The notes beneath the pieces were generated by a model that was not told the DNA's origin, did no database searches, and saw only the letters and a program-made list of their open reading frames with translations. The translations under genes were made by a program, and so were the position numbers. 64,000 bases of DNA from Pollenia angustigena. Taxonomy: Eukaryota; Arthropoda; Insecta; Diptera; Polleniidae. The DNA lies in contig OV884059.1 in assembly GCA_930367215.1 (NCBI GenBank), positions 63,397,393-63,461,392 of the forward strand, read 5' to 3'. This document shows, one piece after another, positions 47,440 through 58,727 of this stretch (within the stretch, counting starts at the first letter, position 1; every line of letters starts with the position of its first letter).

Positions 47440-47705
47440 GTTTTCGAAATTTCGGGCCTTGAAGCTTTTGAATTTTTTGAAAAGGCGTTTGGCATAAGTC
47501 AAAACAAATTTACTAAATATACTTCTGAGCTAAAAAATTATTTCAGATGTCTTCATTCGAATTGTATGGCGATTCTTTTCTTAGAATATATTAACCCTAT
47601 AACTCTCATTTTAAGGGGCCATTTTTGTTCTTTTCCCAACTTTCGCACAAAAGTATACTAAAACGGCTTTTTAGAGGGTTAAAATGTTCTCCGAATATTT
47701 TTAAT
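47440..47705. repeat. Dispersed repeat, inverse of 35.58-35.84 kb
   Basis: It carries TTTTGAAAAGGCGTTTGGC, ATTTCAGATGTCTTCATTC and TTAGAGGGTTAAAATGTTC, inverse matches to the 35.6-kb repeat. No terminal repeats or coding region identified. Confidence 0.6.
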
Positions 47706-48014
47706 AAAAATAGAAAATTTCGTGTCAGCCAAACAAATAAATAGCTTGACTAAAAAGAAGTCCAAACATTATTGACAATTTATGAATATAAATGTTAGTG
47801 CAAATTGTGTCTTCTCTTCTATGCGAAAAACCGATAACTCAAAATAAAGCTGGTTCGAATAATCTGAAGCCAGAATGGTGCTGATTTTATCGGAGAAAAT
47901 TTTAAAACATGACAATTAAAAAATTATATGAATAATAACTAATCAAAGACTTATTAATTCTCAATTTTTATTGTTGATAAAAACACTGCAATTTATTGTT
48001 GATGGGATAAGCTA

Positions 48015-48432
48015 TTCCTATGGGCATTTCACTGGTTGCTTAGGCCAGATCATCAGGAAACTTCGTCCATAAAGATTTTAGAAAAACTAAAGATATTAAA
48101 CCAAATAAAACTGTTAAACGTATAAGACTTATAAGCAACCGTTTTACTTGTAACAAATCAAAGCTTTACCAAAAATAACAACAATAAACAGTGAGTTTAC
48201 ATTCCCCACTACAATTGGTTGGAATTCTTCCAACATTAATTGTACAACTGCAGGTAGGTTAAGAAAAATAAAAACAACTTGAATTATTGTTTTCGCAAAA
48301 TATAAAGCATGTTGTCAGTTCATTATCAAATTATTTTGTTAGTTGCTTAATATCTTTAGTTTTTCTAAAATCTTTGGATGAAGTTTCCTGATGATCTGGC
48401 CTGAGCAACCAGTGAAATACGCATAGGAAATT
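48015..48432. repeat. Inverted repeat whose arms carry hammerhead-like cores
   Basis: Arms of about 88 bp (48015-48103 and 48345-48432) are inverse copies at over 90% identity. Each contains CTGATGA, a CTGG...CCAG stem and GAAA (minus strand 48056-48027; plus strand 48388-48417), the hammerhead core layout. The spacer is about 240 bp of unrelated AT-rich DNA. This could be two opposed Penelope-like terminal regions. Confidence 0.65.
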
Positions 48433-49075
48433 ATGCATTTGGGCTGATATGTGTAACGCCTTTAAATATTGGTCCTATACATACCTTAAATTATACCGAT
48501 CGACTCAGAATCACTTTGTGAGTCGAACTAACGATGTCCGTCCTGCTGGCTGGCTTGCTGTCCATGTAACCTTGTGCGCAAAGTACAGGTCGCAATTTTA
48601 GAGATAATTTGATCAAATTTGGGACATAGGTTCTTATTGGCACATGGACCAAGCCTATTGAAAATGGGCGAAATCGTAGGACCACGAGGGAAGATAGGGG
48701 GAAATTTCTTCCTGTCAGAAACTATCAAAGCGATTTTAATGAAATTTTAATCATAGATAGAACCATATCTTTATGGACACAAAAGGGATGCATTTTTTAA
48801 AAAATAGTAACACGAGGGGAGATAGCGGCAATTTCTGCCTCTCAAACCGATTTTAATGATATTTAAAACATAGATAGATCCATATATAAATGGACACATA
48901 AGCTATACAGTTTTTCAAAAATAGGATCACAAACTTTCAAACCGATTTTAATGAAGTTTACAAACATAGATAAATCCGTATTTATATGGACATATAAGCG
49001 TGATGTGTTTTTTAATACTGTGGTTTAGGGTATCATATGGTCGGACTTGACCGACTATACTTTCTTACTTGTTTA
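48428..49075 (+). mobile_element. DINE/INE-1-like element
   Basis: It matches 36581-37259 block by block: GTAACGCC, CTCAGAATCACTTT, ACGATGTCCGTC, GTGCGCAAAGTACAGGTC, GACCACGAGGG-like blocks, GGTCGGACTTGACCGAC and TTTCTTACTTGTTT. The first 30 bp are missing and one internal block is shorter. It directly abuts the hammerhead-containing arm. Confidence 0.75.
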
Positions 49076-49171
49076 TATATGTATATATTTTTTATTTATT
49101 GAATAACTTATGGCCTTTCTTGTCTACAAAAATGTGACATTTAATTTAAAAATGCAATTTGGTGTTCGTTT

Positions 49172-49520
49172 TTATACCATTCACCGAAGATAAGTATATA
49201 TAACTTTGTCATTCCTTTTAAAGTAAAGTATATATATTCTGGATCCATATGAAAAGTGAAGTTCAAAACCGGTTGTCCGTCTGTCTGTTGAAATGGGTTT
49301 TCTTATTATAATTTTGCTATTGAAATTCAGCCAGATCGGTCCAAAAATTGCTATGATATGAGCAAAAAACCACGACTACCTCTAATTTTTTCCAAAAATC
49401 CTTTGTTGTTGTATTTTTATTACTTTTTTCTGTATATCTGAAGAACGGCAAGAGCCAAAGTTTATAAATACACATCATCTCACAAAATCTTGGCGGGATT
49501 GGAGAAGGGGGCAACATTTT
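49172..49520 (+). mobile_element. DINE/INE-1-like element
   Basis: TTTTTATACCATTCACCGAA, AAAGTATATATATTCTGG, GTTGTCCGTCTGTCTGTTG and GCCAGATCGGTCCAAAAATT match, inversely, the copies at 2.9 and 5.0-5.5 kb. Confidence 0.65.
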
Positions 49521-50055
49521 CACTGGTGTTCATAATAGAGCAACAATATTTTTTTGCGACCACTCACATTTTAATTAAAGAAACTTTATTTATTATTATT
49601 GTTTAAACATTTTGTTAAAATTTTCATTCAAAACTAAAAAAATTATTATAAACGACATAAACTATTTCATACAAATTGTTGCTTAAGTAGAAGTTGACTC
49701 AACTTTAAAAAAAAACTTTAGTTACATTTTTGTTCGAAAAATGAAAGGAAAATATATAAAACGAAATTGTTGCTCCGTTTGTGAACAAAGCTTTAACCTT
49801 TTTTTTTTTAACCAAAATTTAATTAGTTAGATAATTTGTTTCGAGACCAAATTGTATTAATAAATTAATTAAACTGAATTTTTGCAAAACAATAATACAA
49901 TTCCGTATATATTTATTATAGCGCGAATAAAAAGTGAACCACGAAAAATCTGAAACACAACAGTTTGTTTAAAATTCAAATTATAATTTCTTGTTAACTA
50001 GTTGGTTTAGTATTTAACAAAGCAACATTACTTTTATTAAAAGCTTGAGTTCATT

Positions 50056-50186
50056 CCCTACAAGAAATGAATGAACGATTCATCATATTTTTCACGTTGG
50101 TGTTAAGATTTTCTATCATTTCTCCCATCATTTTCTTAACGCTAACGTGAAAAATATGATGATTCACTCATTCATTTCTTGTAGGG
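50056..50186. repeat. 131-bp near-perfect foldback
   Basis: CCCTACAAGAAATGAATGAA to GTTAAGA (about 54 nt) is inverted on the right with few mismatches and a loop of about 25 nt. A transcript would form a long hairpin. Confidence 0.85.
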
Positions 50187-50270
50187 CATTGTCTATGGAT
50201 TGGTACTAAAAGGGTCAATGTCGATATTTTGCTGTTAAGAGTTTATCGTTGCATTAGGTATCTCTTCTTA

Positions 50271-50545
50271 GTCTGAGTTCATACGGCTCATGTCTTATTG
50301 ACAAGATTCTTCCTTTTTTCTTCTCTGAACATGAATTGGTGTTCAAATGAATCATGTCATGTTGACGTCATGTTTTTTATTTTGTTTGCTTTGATATTGA
50401 AAACAAAAACAAAATTAAACAACGAATAGGAAAGCAAAACGTTAATACAGTACATGCATCTGTGTACTCGTTTCTTTTCCCCTCGTACCTCTCGCCTATA
50501 AAGTAGCAATCTTGTCAATAAGACATGAGCCGTATGAACACAGAC
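50271..50545. mobile_element. 275-bp MITE
   Basis: GTCTGAGTTCATACGGCTCA is inverted at the right (GCCGTATGAACACAGAC); the inverted repeat spans about 38 bp. The flanks are TTA at the left and TAA at the right, so the duplication is ambiguous because the junction is palindromic. Confidence 0.75.
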
Positions 50546-50619
50546 TAACTCTCTTTTATTTTGCGGAAACAGCCAATGTATATTTTAACCGAAAACATTT
50601 TGCTAGCCAATTTCACTAA

Positions 50620-50880
50620 GTGCTGGTTCACACAGGTCAAGTTTGACTCTTCAAGTCTTGAGCTTTTAGGAGAGAGGGGTAAAGAGAATGGAAAGGGGTA
50701 CATACTTGACCGTACCAGTCAGTTTTGTATTTTTCTTTTCTTTTTTCATCCGTAATATAATAAAAAGCTACAAAGTTGAAGGAAAAGAAAACAAAAATTT
50801 TGTGCATGAACGTGAACGCAAGTTCAAAAGAAAATTTAAATAAAACTGTTCAAGTAAACTTGACCTGTGTGAACCAGCAC
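50620..50880. mobile_element. 261-bp MITE related to the 13.3-kb foldback
   Basis: GTGCTGGTTCACACAGGTCA is inverted at the right (GACCTGTGTGAACCAGCAC). TAA flanks both sides (50617-50619 and 50881-50883). It shares the GAGCTTTTAGGAGAGAGGGG block with 13313-13454, but its right half is different, so it has not collapsed to a hairpin. Confidence 0.85.
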
Positions 50881-51019
50881 TAAGAACTCTTTTATAAAAA
50901 AATTTCAATTTTCTCAAAAATAATTTATTTGATATTGGCCCTTTAAGCACCAGGCTACAGATGTAACAACAAAAATGTTAAAAAACTAATTGAACACTTT
51001 AAATAACGAAAATTATTAA

Positions 51020-51181
51020 AGGGTAGTTTACACGATCACACAAGTCGTAAGTATTTGAAGGAGAATACAAACCTGTCATGATTAGTTGTTATTGTTTTTC
51101 TAAAATTTGCAAACAATAATTAGATCAGAGATGCATTTTTCTCCAAATACGTACAGCTTGTTTGATCGTGTAAACGACCCT
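51020..51181. mobile_element. 162-bp MITE with TTAA flanks
   Basis: AGGGTAGTTTACACGATCAC is inverted at the right (GATCGTGTAAACGACCCT). TTAA lies on both sides, although a TTA duplication with a shifted end is also possible. The TTTACACGAT motif is shared with the ends of the 15.7-23.4-kb composite. Confidence 0.75.
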
Positions 51182-51225
51182 TTAATAACTTAATATTGAA
51201 AATAGTTTTTTTATTTTTTTTAATT

Positions 51226-51354
51226 CCCTATGCTAATCCCCGCGAAGCTTGACGCTTGTCTGCAGGAAAGAAACCAGAGTCTCTGGCGGGAATCGAACCC
51301 GCAACCCCGGGGTTGATAGACTAGCTCACTACTAGCTAGCCTACCGGGGCACTC
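51226..51354 (-). mobile_element. tRNA-derived SINE, copy 2
   Basis: The minus strand reads GAGTGCCCCGGTAGGCTAGC, then a B box within GCGGGTTCGATTCCCGCCAG, then CTTTCCTGCAG and GCTTCGCGGGGATTAG. It has the same head and body as 14981 and is about 85-90% similar. Confidence 0.8.
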
Positions 51355-52220
51355 AATATCTTTCCTATGGTATTTTTGTGGGCTGAATTCGAATCTGTAA
51401 TTGATTTTTCTCTATCACGGTTTTCAAGATACAAACAAATGTTTTTATTCATTTGTTACATAAAAAATCACTAGTTTATTTAAAATTCAATGAATTTTTA
51501 AAAGTGAATGGCGTTATTTGAATGTCGTTTGTATTTTGTTGGTTCGGTTTGACATATTAGAGTCCAGCAATAGTCTCCCAGCCTCAAAATAATCGATTAA
51601 TTTCAATTCTCATTAAATCTTGGCGAGCACGCTGCCCTTGATCGCGCTTGCTACACCTTTTTTTTTTTTGGAAAAAATCTAAATGCGAATGAAGAAAATG
51701 CAAAACATTATCGGTTTCCACGGTTTGTCCAAATTTCTGACTGCAAGACCAAAATAATGTAAGTATGCATATTTTTATGATTCTGATATTAATTGTGAAA
51801 TTGAAGTGTCAGTATTGACTGTTTTACAGTATTGCCAGCATGCGTTAAAAAATTAACAAGACGTGATAGCCAAATGCGAGAATCGAATCCAGCGCACCCA
51901 GATTAGTTAAAAAACATGCTTCGTTTCTGCAGTCAATTTTTTTTCTAAATTTGTAGACCAGTGTTATTATTAATAATTGTGCATTAAGTACGCATAAGGA
52001 ACCAGGGTTTAAAAAACGAAAATTTGTTTACAACTTTTTATTTTTTGAGTTGGTTTGACTGCGACTGTTTACATTTAATGAATCTGAAGTAAAAGCAAAA
52101 TTTTTTTTTAGTCAATTGCAAATTAAGAAATGGCAGTTTTTCTGCTTTGACTGCAGTATTTTAAAGGCACAATCGTTTTTCAGACGATACCATAGATTTT
52201 TATAAAAAATATAAGCATAT

Positions 52221-52478
52221 CGAGTCATAACCGCAAAAAAAGCTTAAGTGACAAAAACAAAATTTTAATGGAGAAGGTTTTTTTTATTTTATTCTATAAA
52301 CATTTTATATGAATATTGTCGCTTGAGATAAAATTGTTTTTGCTATAAAATCGTAACGGTTCCTTATGTGACCATGACATTTTAGGAGATGATGCAAGTG
52401 TTGCCAATAAAGTCGTTTATTGAAAAAAACGAAAATTGAAAATAGTGTTATTTAAGCTTTTTTTGCGGTTATGCCTCG
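52221..52478. mobile_element. 258-bp MITE with ATAT flanks, copy 2
   Basis: CGAGTCATAACCGC at the left and GCGGTTATGCCTCG at the right, flanked by ATAT on both sides. The middle, AAATCGTAACGGT and TTATGTGACCATGACATTTT, matches 13668-13924 closely. Confidence 0.8.
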
Positions 52479-53204
52479 ATATGTATAGACAAAAATGTTA
52501 CAAATATTTATCGCCTTTTTGTACATTGTCTGTTATTTCTTCCCTGTTTTTAGTATTCAAGAAATTATAAAACTCATTAAATCTATAACCGAAGTTTGTC
52601 TTTATTAGACACTTACAGCCGCATTCATAATGAAAATTTGGCATGAAGTTAGCACAAAGTTGATTCATAATACACTTACCAAACTCTAACGATTTGCTAA
52701 ACTCTTGTTAACGAGCTGTCAAACGATTTTCAACTTTTTAAAACAGCCGTTTAAAGTTTAATAATTTTGTTTTTTTATTTATTTATTTTCTGTTTTTTCT
52801 TAAATTCACTATCTTTTTTTTAATTTTTATATGTGAAGGGGGAAAAAAAGAAAAAAATGACAAATCCAGCGATGATTAATGCAAAACGTGCTGCATGTTT
52901 AAGTAATATAATGTGGCATCATTTAAATTCAGAGTTGATTTATTAAAAGTGAGCAGATGGAGAAAAGTTTTTTATGAATTATCTCTGTGCCACTCGTAAA
53001 ACTGCTCTGAGTGGAGAAGCAGCTCGCGCTTTTTGTCATTATTTCTTAAGGGCAAACAGGTCGTTTTTGTTTGCCTGCTTTTGTTGCGTTTTGCGTTGTC
53101 ACCCCGCATTGGTTAGTGTTTCGGCGTCGTATAACTGTACCGAGTTACAGTTTTTGCGGTATCTGCATTAACTATATGCAATCGCTTTTAACCTCAATGT
53201 TTTG

Positions 53205-53335
53205 ATGTGTCGTCTGGTGGAGAACCAAAGAAAAAACTCATGTGACTGGTGGAGAACCATATATAACTCAGACGTTTTACTGGTGGAGTACCAAGGAAAT
53301 AACTCAGACGTTTTACTGTGGAGACAAGATATACT
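53205..53335. repeat. Short imperfect tandem repeats
   Basis: CTGGTGGAGAACCA or CTGGTGGAGTACCA occurs three times, and AACTCAGACGTTTTACT twice, in a block of about 45-50-bp units. I see no gene in the surrounding 52.5-54.3 kb. Confidence 0.6.
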
Positions 53336-54317
53336 CTGGAGCTTATTCTGGAAGCTCTTCGCCTTCCTATACGAAGGTCTAGGTCGATCGAGGACTTGTG
53401 GATGAGGCTCCAACAAACCGTGTGATACCCTGGCAATATAACTCTAGATAGTTAGCCAAACATTTTTTTAGTGTTTAAGCAAAATAAAAAAATCTCTGTG
53501 CCAACAAGCTGCTAAGCTTAATTGGCATTCTAGTTAGCAGCTCCTTGTTCGTTGTGTACAAACTGTGGCTAACTTTTTGTTATGAATACAGCTGTTACTG
53601 TCTATTTATACTGTCTATTTTATATTAAGAGTCTGTTTTTCTCTTTTCTCCATTTTGAAAACTAAAGATTCGTTCTGTTAAAGCGTTAGAATCTGTTATG
53701 GAAGAAATAAAATTACACATGTTCTTAAATTTGTAAACGCACTTCCATTTAGAAACTCTTTCCATTTTTCTTCTACTGTCTTCTATTTCCGTTCTGACTC
53801 GGCGAAAACCTTTAATGTTAAGAACTCATCGAAAAGAACATCCATGTTATTATTTTTACGAAAAAACTATTTGACAAACAATGGGTCGTTCAACCATAAT
53901 ACACGATGTTAATTCTGAGTTACACCTTTACGTCAAGTTTTTTGGCCAATTTTGGGCTAAAGTACCACTGATGACCTAAAAAGGGTTTAAACTTGGCGCG
54001 TATAACTACTACATTAATAATTTTATAGTTATCCAACCGGTTCAATAGACTAAAATCATTGAGAGGATTGTATCGAGGGCATTGACAAAAGTACCAATTT
54101 TTGATATTTACACTGTACATTAGAGTGGCATTGAAATATATGAGAGAAATTCAACATTGGATATGGTGAAAATTTGAGCTGAATCGGACAACTGTAGCAC
54201 GTGCCCATTTGATGTCAAAGTTCAAATTTTATGAAATCCACTATATTTACATACAAATGCTCTAAGAGCTAAACTTTTCGCTGATTCTGTATAAAGTCGC
54301 TGACCCGTTGATTATAT

Positions 54318-57317
54318 CGACGCCTCCATTCTATAACATTCTAAGTCGAAAATGTGAGTTTTGAGTTACGAGCCCTCAAAGTTTTCACGCGATATCTCAT
54401 AAACTATATAAGATACGCTATTTGTTCTTTCACCGTTTTTAGTAGAATTTGAGTAGAATTTTTATAGTATTTGCTGAATTTACAAATTTTAATTGGATCA
54501 TATCTAAAAATTATATAAAATGTTTTAACACGGTAAAAACATTATCTATTGGTCGTCTAAGTGTACTTAGAATGTTTTTGATAGGTCTATTGTTTTTAAG
54601 TTAATCACCTAAGTATACATATAATATTTTAGTTTGGACAAACATTTTAGAAAATTATATTTTCCTACATAGACGAATTTTTAATTAAAATGTTATACAA
54701 AAAAAACTATTATTTTCTATTTAAATTAATTTTATTCGTAAAACAAAAAAGAAAATTAAATATGTACAATAATTCAGTTCAAACAAAAAGTAGTTATAAC
54801 ATAAATTCAAGGTTACTTAAAAATAATTATAAGAATAAAGATAACAGAAACGATATTAATTCAGTATAACATTAAATAAGTAGAAACTATATTGTATTAT
54901 TCAGTCGTCATTATCTGACACGACTACATATTCTTTTCCATTAAAACCATTAAGTTGTCTGTAGAAATTTTGGAATTAAATTTTGACCACACAGATATAA
55001 AAGATCTTTTCGTTTTTCTTCCCTTATAGGAAATCCGGATATGTATGCCTTTGGTATTTCTTCAATAACAATTTTATTTTCTTTTCTTCTCTTCCTAGTT
55101 TCATCATATATCTTTATTTCTTTGAAATTCTCATCAAATTCATATTTATAAAATAATTTATAATTTTGTTCTTTATAAACTCTTATTTCTCGGATTTTTG
55201 ATAGACATAATTTTTCATTTTGTATATTTTTTGTCCAATTTGTTAAAGAAGCAAATTGCTTGAAATCCAAAAAATCATCATGGTCCATTTCAATAACATT
55301 GTATAATGACGGTGTTTTCTTAGCATTTCTTATCACGGAGTACCATTCTATCGGCGTGTATATTCTTTTATTTTTCTTGCACTTCTCTATAAGTGCATGA
55401 ACACCATCGCCTTCATTTTGAGTATGATCCTTTTCTAAAAATTTGTGACTAATATCGATTTGTAGTTTTCGTGCAATCCATACATACATAGAGATTACAA
55501 TTTTATTTTTGTTTTGACCTCCACAATTGTCAGACCATAAATTAAACTTAGTAATGCCGAATTCTTTATGTTTATAAATAAATATATGGTGATTGAATTG
55601 AAATTCAATGAGCCTTCTTCATCAGAGTTCTTGAACTTTTCGTATAAGTCGCATAAATCCTTTTTTGGAATATAGAATGAAATATTGAAAGAATCTTTAA
55701 AAACATCGCGATATTGTCTTAATGTCGCTTTTAAGCTGATATCAATTGACTTTTCGGAGAACCAAATTTCATATAAACGATACATTTCAGTAACCGACGA
55801 TATTTCACTATCCAAGTACTTTTTTTGTACTCGTTGGCGACAGTAGTGTGATTTTACTAAAGGAAACTCGTTAGCATGCTCTTAACTATGTCTCTTATTC
55901 TACTTAAAGTTTTATTTGCCATAGAATGCTTTCCTCTTTTGTCGGGTGTTATAAATCCCGCATTAGAATGCTTTTTGCGTATCACGGTTTCGATTGTCTG
56001 TTGAGATATTGACAATGTATTTATAAACATGGGTTTGCAGACTTGTTCTCCTATTTCATTCCCATTTTCATCATAACTATCAAAATACTTTCTTGACAAA
56101 TTTTTTCGCGAATTTTCTATATTTGTACAATTTTTTTTCTTGTGCAGTGTTATTAAATTTGCTATAAAAGCCCATTGAAATTCCATGCTGCCATTTTAAT
56201 AAAAATTTTGAAAAATTTGTGTTCTTGTATCTTTAGACAGCTTTTGTGAACATCTCATTCTAAATACAAGATTCTTTGCAACCTTCTTTTAACTCTTTCT
56301 TTGGTACAAACTGGCCTTTTTTATTGTAATGATCCTTTCCATGGTTTTTAAAATATTTTGCTATATTTTTGTTTCACTCGGATGGACGTCTATGTCTTTT
56401 GCAAAAGTTTTCGAGTGGTGTATCAAATTCCGGATTTAATTTTTTCTTTTTTAATTTAGGAGTTTTTGGACTAAACTCTGGATTTGCTTCTATGAAATCA
56501 ATTACTTAATATAAAAAAATTTAAATATATTAATATAAATATATCACATACCTAGTGAATCAGAATTTTCATTATCAAATTTAGACGATTTTTCGTTTGC
56601 TGGACTAGTTTGCTCTTTATTTCCTGTCAAAAAAATCAAATATAAATAAGCACAACATTTAACTTAAGTCGTGAATTTCTTACCAACACTTTCCTCACGA
56701 TTATATGACATTGAACTTATACTTTTTGATTCACCTTTTCCTAATAAAAAACTTATTAATTATTTTATATAATATGGAAATCTAATAAATAATACCTCTC
56801 ACGTTATTTTGTGCTAAATTTATCATTTTTCTTGCACGCGAAATCATTTTATATCCGAAAATACAAAAATTAGGCCTCCGATTTGGTTGACTACTTTTTC
56901 CAAACTAAAACATCTTATGTACACTTACACGCACAAAATTCTTTTTTTAATTCAGGAAAAAACCTTTTAACTACACTTACAGACACTAAAAAAAGGACAC
57001 TGAACATACCAAATACACATAGAAAACACAACGTTAAGAAATGTCCCTTCCATAACATACTAAGTCAACTTAGTTTTCAAGTCAATTTAAAATTGTCCAA
57101 GCAAAAGTATTCTAAGTGTACTTACTACATTTTAGAATGGAACATTTTTACGACTATGTGTGTAGTCTAAGTATATTTATGCCTATAACTTTGGAACGGA
57201 TCGGCACATCTTAACCAAATTTTGACAGTATTTAAATTAGAGAACGTAGGATTCAAAAATTCAAGAACATTAAAAACGCTCTAAGTACACTTAGAACGTT
57301 ATAGAATGGAGGCGTCG
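54318..57317 (-). mobile_element. 3.0-kb DNA transposon with ATAT flanks
   Basis: CGACGCCTCCATTCTATAAC is inverted at the right, and ATAT flanks both sides. TCTAAGTGTACTTAGAA-type motifs recur near both ends (54563 and 57113-57300). A spliced transposase-like gene, now decayed, fills the minus strand. The family is unassigned; the flanks match those of the 257-bp MITE family. Confidence 0.75.
54950..56847 (-). pseudogene. Spliced transposase-like pseudogene
   Basis: A likely ATG at 56847 starts MISRARKMINLAQNNV. Donor and acceptor dinucleotides delimit short exons at about 56796-56847, 56684-56741 and 56552-56623, with more coding upstream of 56186. Later segments are RKYFDSYDENGNEIGEQVCK (56100), ITPDKRGKHSMANK (55940), MYRLYEIWFSEK (55780), a shifted SDNCGGQNKNK (about 55515, a plausible catalytic Asp), HTQNEGDGVHALIEK (55420) and DFLDFKQF (55285). 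The middle catalytic region is deleted. The order resembles a family of uncharacterised insect proteins with the same DNCGGQNKN motif. The frames are shifted, so it is inactive. Confidence 0.65.
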
Positions 57318-57807
57318 ATATATACTTTGAGTAGCAATTTTTGATTAACCCTTTGCGTCACGGGGGTCGAAATTACCCCCATTTGTTAATACTAACAAAA
57401 TCCTTATTCTAAACTTTGGTAAAAAATTAGTGAAAAGACACCGACTGCATTTTTAATTTTTTTTAACTCTTATCAAGTGTAAACAATAAAGAACTGTTCT
57501 TAAGCATCTCCAACGATATGTGTTTTATGCTAGAATACGCGTAGAAGTACAATCGAAAACCTCCTAATAAAAATACATGCATTGTTGCTTAATAGCTTAG
57601 GCACAAGCCCATTGTTATTTCAAATTAACGGATTCATGAAACATTAAATCAAGGCCTATTAGGCTTTGAAATTTTTCATTTATACAATATTTAAAACTTT
57701 AAAATTTTCTATGAAAATTTTTGAAAGTGTTAAGCTATCGAGTAAACTCCCTCCTTTCAAAGTGATTTTAAACAAAAATATGCGTAGTCCACTTGCAAAC
57801 ACTGCTT

Positions 57808-57941
57808 AGTATCCTGGTAGGCAAGTTGGCAGTGAGCTTGTGTATCTGTGCCAGGGTAGAGCGTTCGATTGCCGCCAGATACTCCAATATCCTGCAGGCA
57901 AGCGAAGAGCTTCGCGGGATTAGTATAGGGGAATAAGGTAT
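57808..57941 (+). mobile_element. tRNA-derived SINE, copy 3 (diverged)
   Basis: AGTATCCTGGTAGGCAAGTT, GGCAGTGAGCTTGTGTATCT, a mutated B box (CGTTCGATTGCCGCC) and the body CCTGCAGGCAAGCG with GCTTCGCGGGATTAG match the other two copies. The B box has lost its symmetric stem, so transcription is unlikely. Confidence 0.75.
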
Positions 57942-58037
57942 TGATGTAAATTTTACGAACAAGAATGATACACAAAAAACTTCAGGAACAAGAAGAAATT
58001 AGGAACAAACAGTCACACAAAAGTTTAACTTTGCTTA

Positions 58038-58727
58038 AGGTGCATGTAGACGACATGTTTTTTACATCTGACTTGTCAACTTTTCAAGTCACATGTAATT
58101 GTGCATGGCTGTTGTACAAAAGGTTTATAATATTCGGTCACAAACGTTCATGTAATTGGCTTCTGACATTGTCTCTGTTTCCCCCCCCCCATAGTTGTTA
58201 CAAAAACCAAAATAAAAATGCCGCCACGAAAATTTGTATTTAGGATATAATAATGAAACGGTTTTTATATATATATATTTAAATAAATTCTATTAAATAT
58301 TGGTATGATCATGCATATCTCGGTATTGTAAAATATTAACTTCAGCCGGCTAATGATTCCGTCAATAGTGGACGCCGCTGCCGGTTTCTTCTCGGCATAG
58401 ATTTCTGATGTCAGATGGTTTGTCAGAAGAAAATAGAGCACGCTCTAACATAGCGTCTTCACCTGATAATTTTTTGTCGTACCAAACGTCAAACTTCATA
58501 TTAAAAAACGCTGACAAAAATTTTAAAATTTTTTTTATATAGACTTTGACGTTTGGTATGACAAAAAATTGTCAGGTGAAGACGCTATGTAAATGAAATT
58601 TTGACAGATGACCTCACATCTGACTTTTACAGAAGCAAAGCTTAAAAGGTAACACACGACATGTATATATTATGCAGTGGGAAATTTGACTTGTCAGATG
58701 ACAAAAACATGTCGTGTACGGACGCCT
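58038..58727. mobile_element. 690-bp TTA-flanked element
   Basis: AGGTGCATGTAGACGACATG is inverted at the right (CATGTCGTGTACGGACGCCT). TTA lies at 58035-58037 and 58728-58730. Internal GACTTGTCA and ACATCTGAC motifs repeat in both orientations. It shares AAAATAGAGC with family A at 10.2 kb. A foldback is nested inside. Confidence 0.85.
58449..58589. mobile_element. 141-bp foldback with TAA duplication
   Basis: CATAGCGTCTTCACCTGATA is inverted at the right (AGGTGAAGACGCTATG), with arms of about 45 bp. TAA lies at 58446-58448 and 58590-58592. It is inserted in the TTA element at 58038-58727. Confidence 0.85.

Noticed and set aside
52974..53171. 65-codon frame with several Cys residues
   Set aside because: No recognisable domain, signal or splice context. 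It is as likely to be chance as the other short frames here.
54121..54140. TAGAGTGGC as a hAT terminus
   Set aside because: It resembles the start of the 3.9-kb hAT-like element, but I found no paired inverted end or 8-bp duplication nearby.
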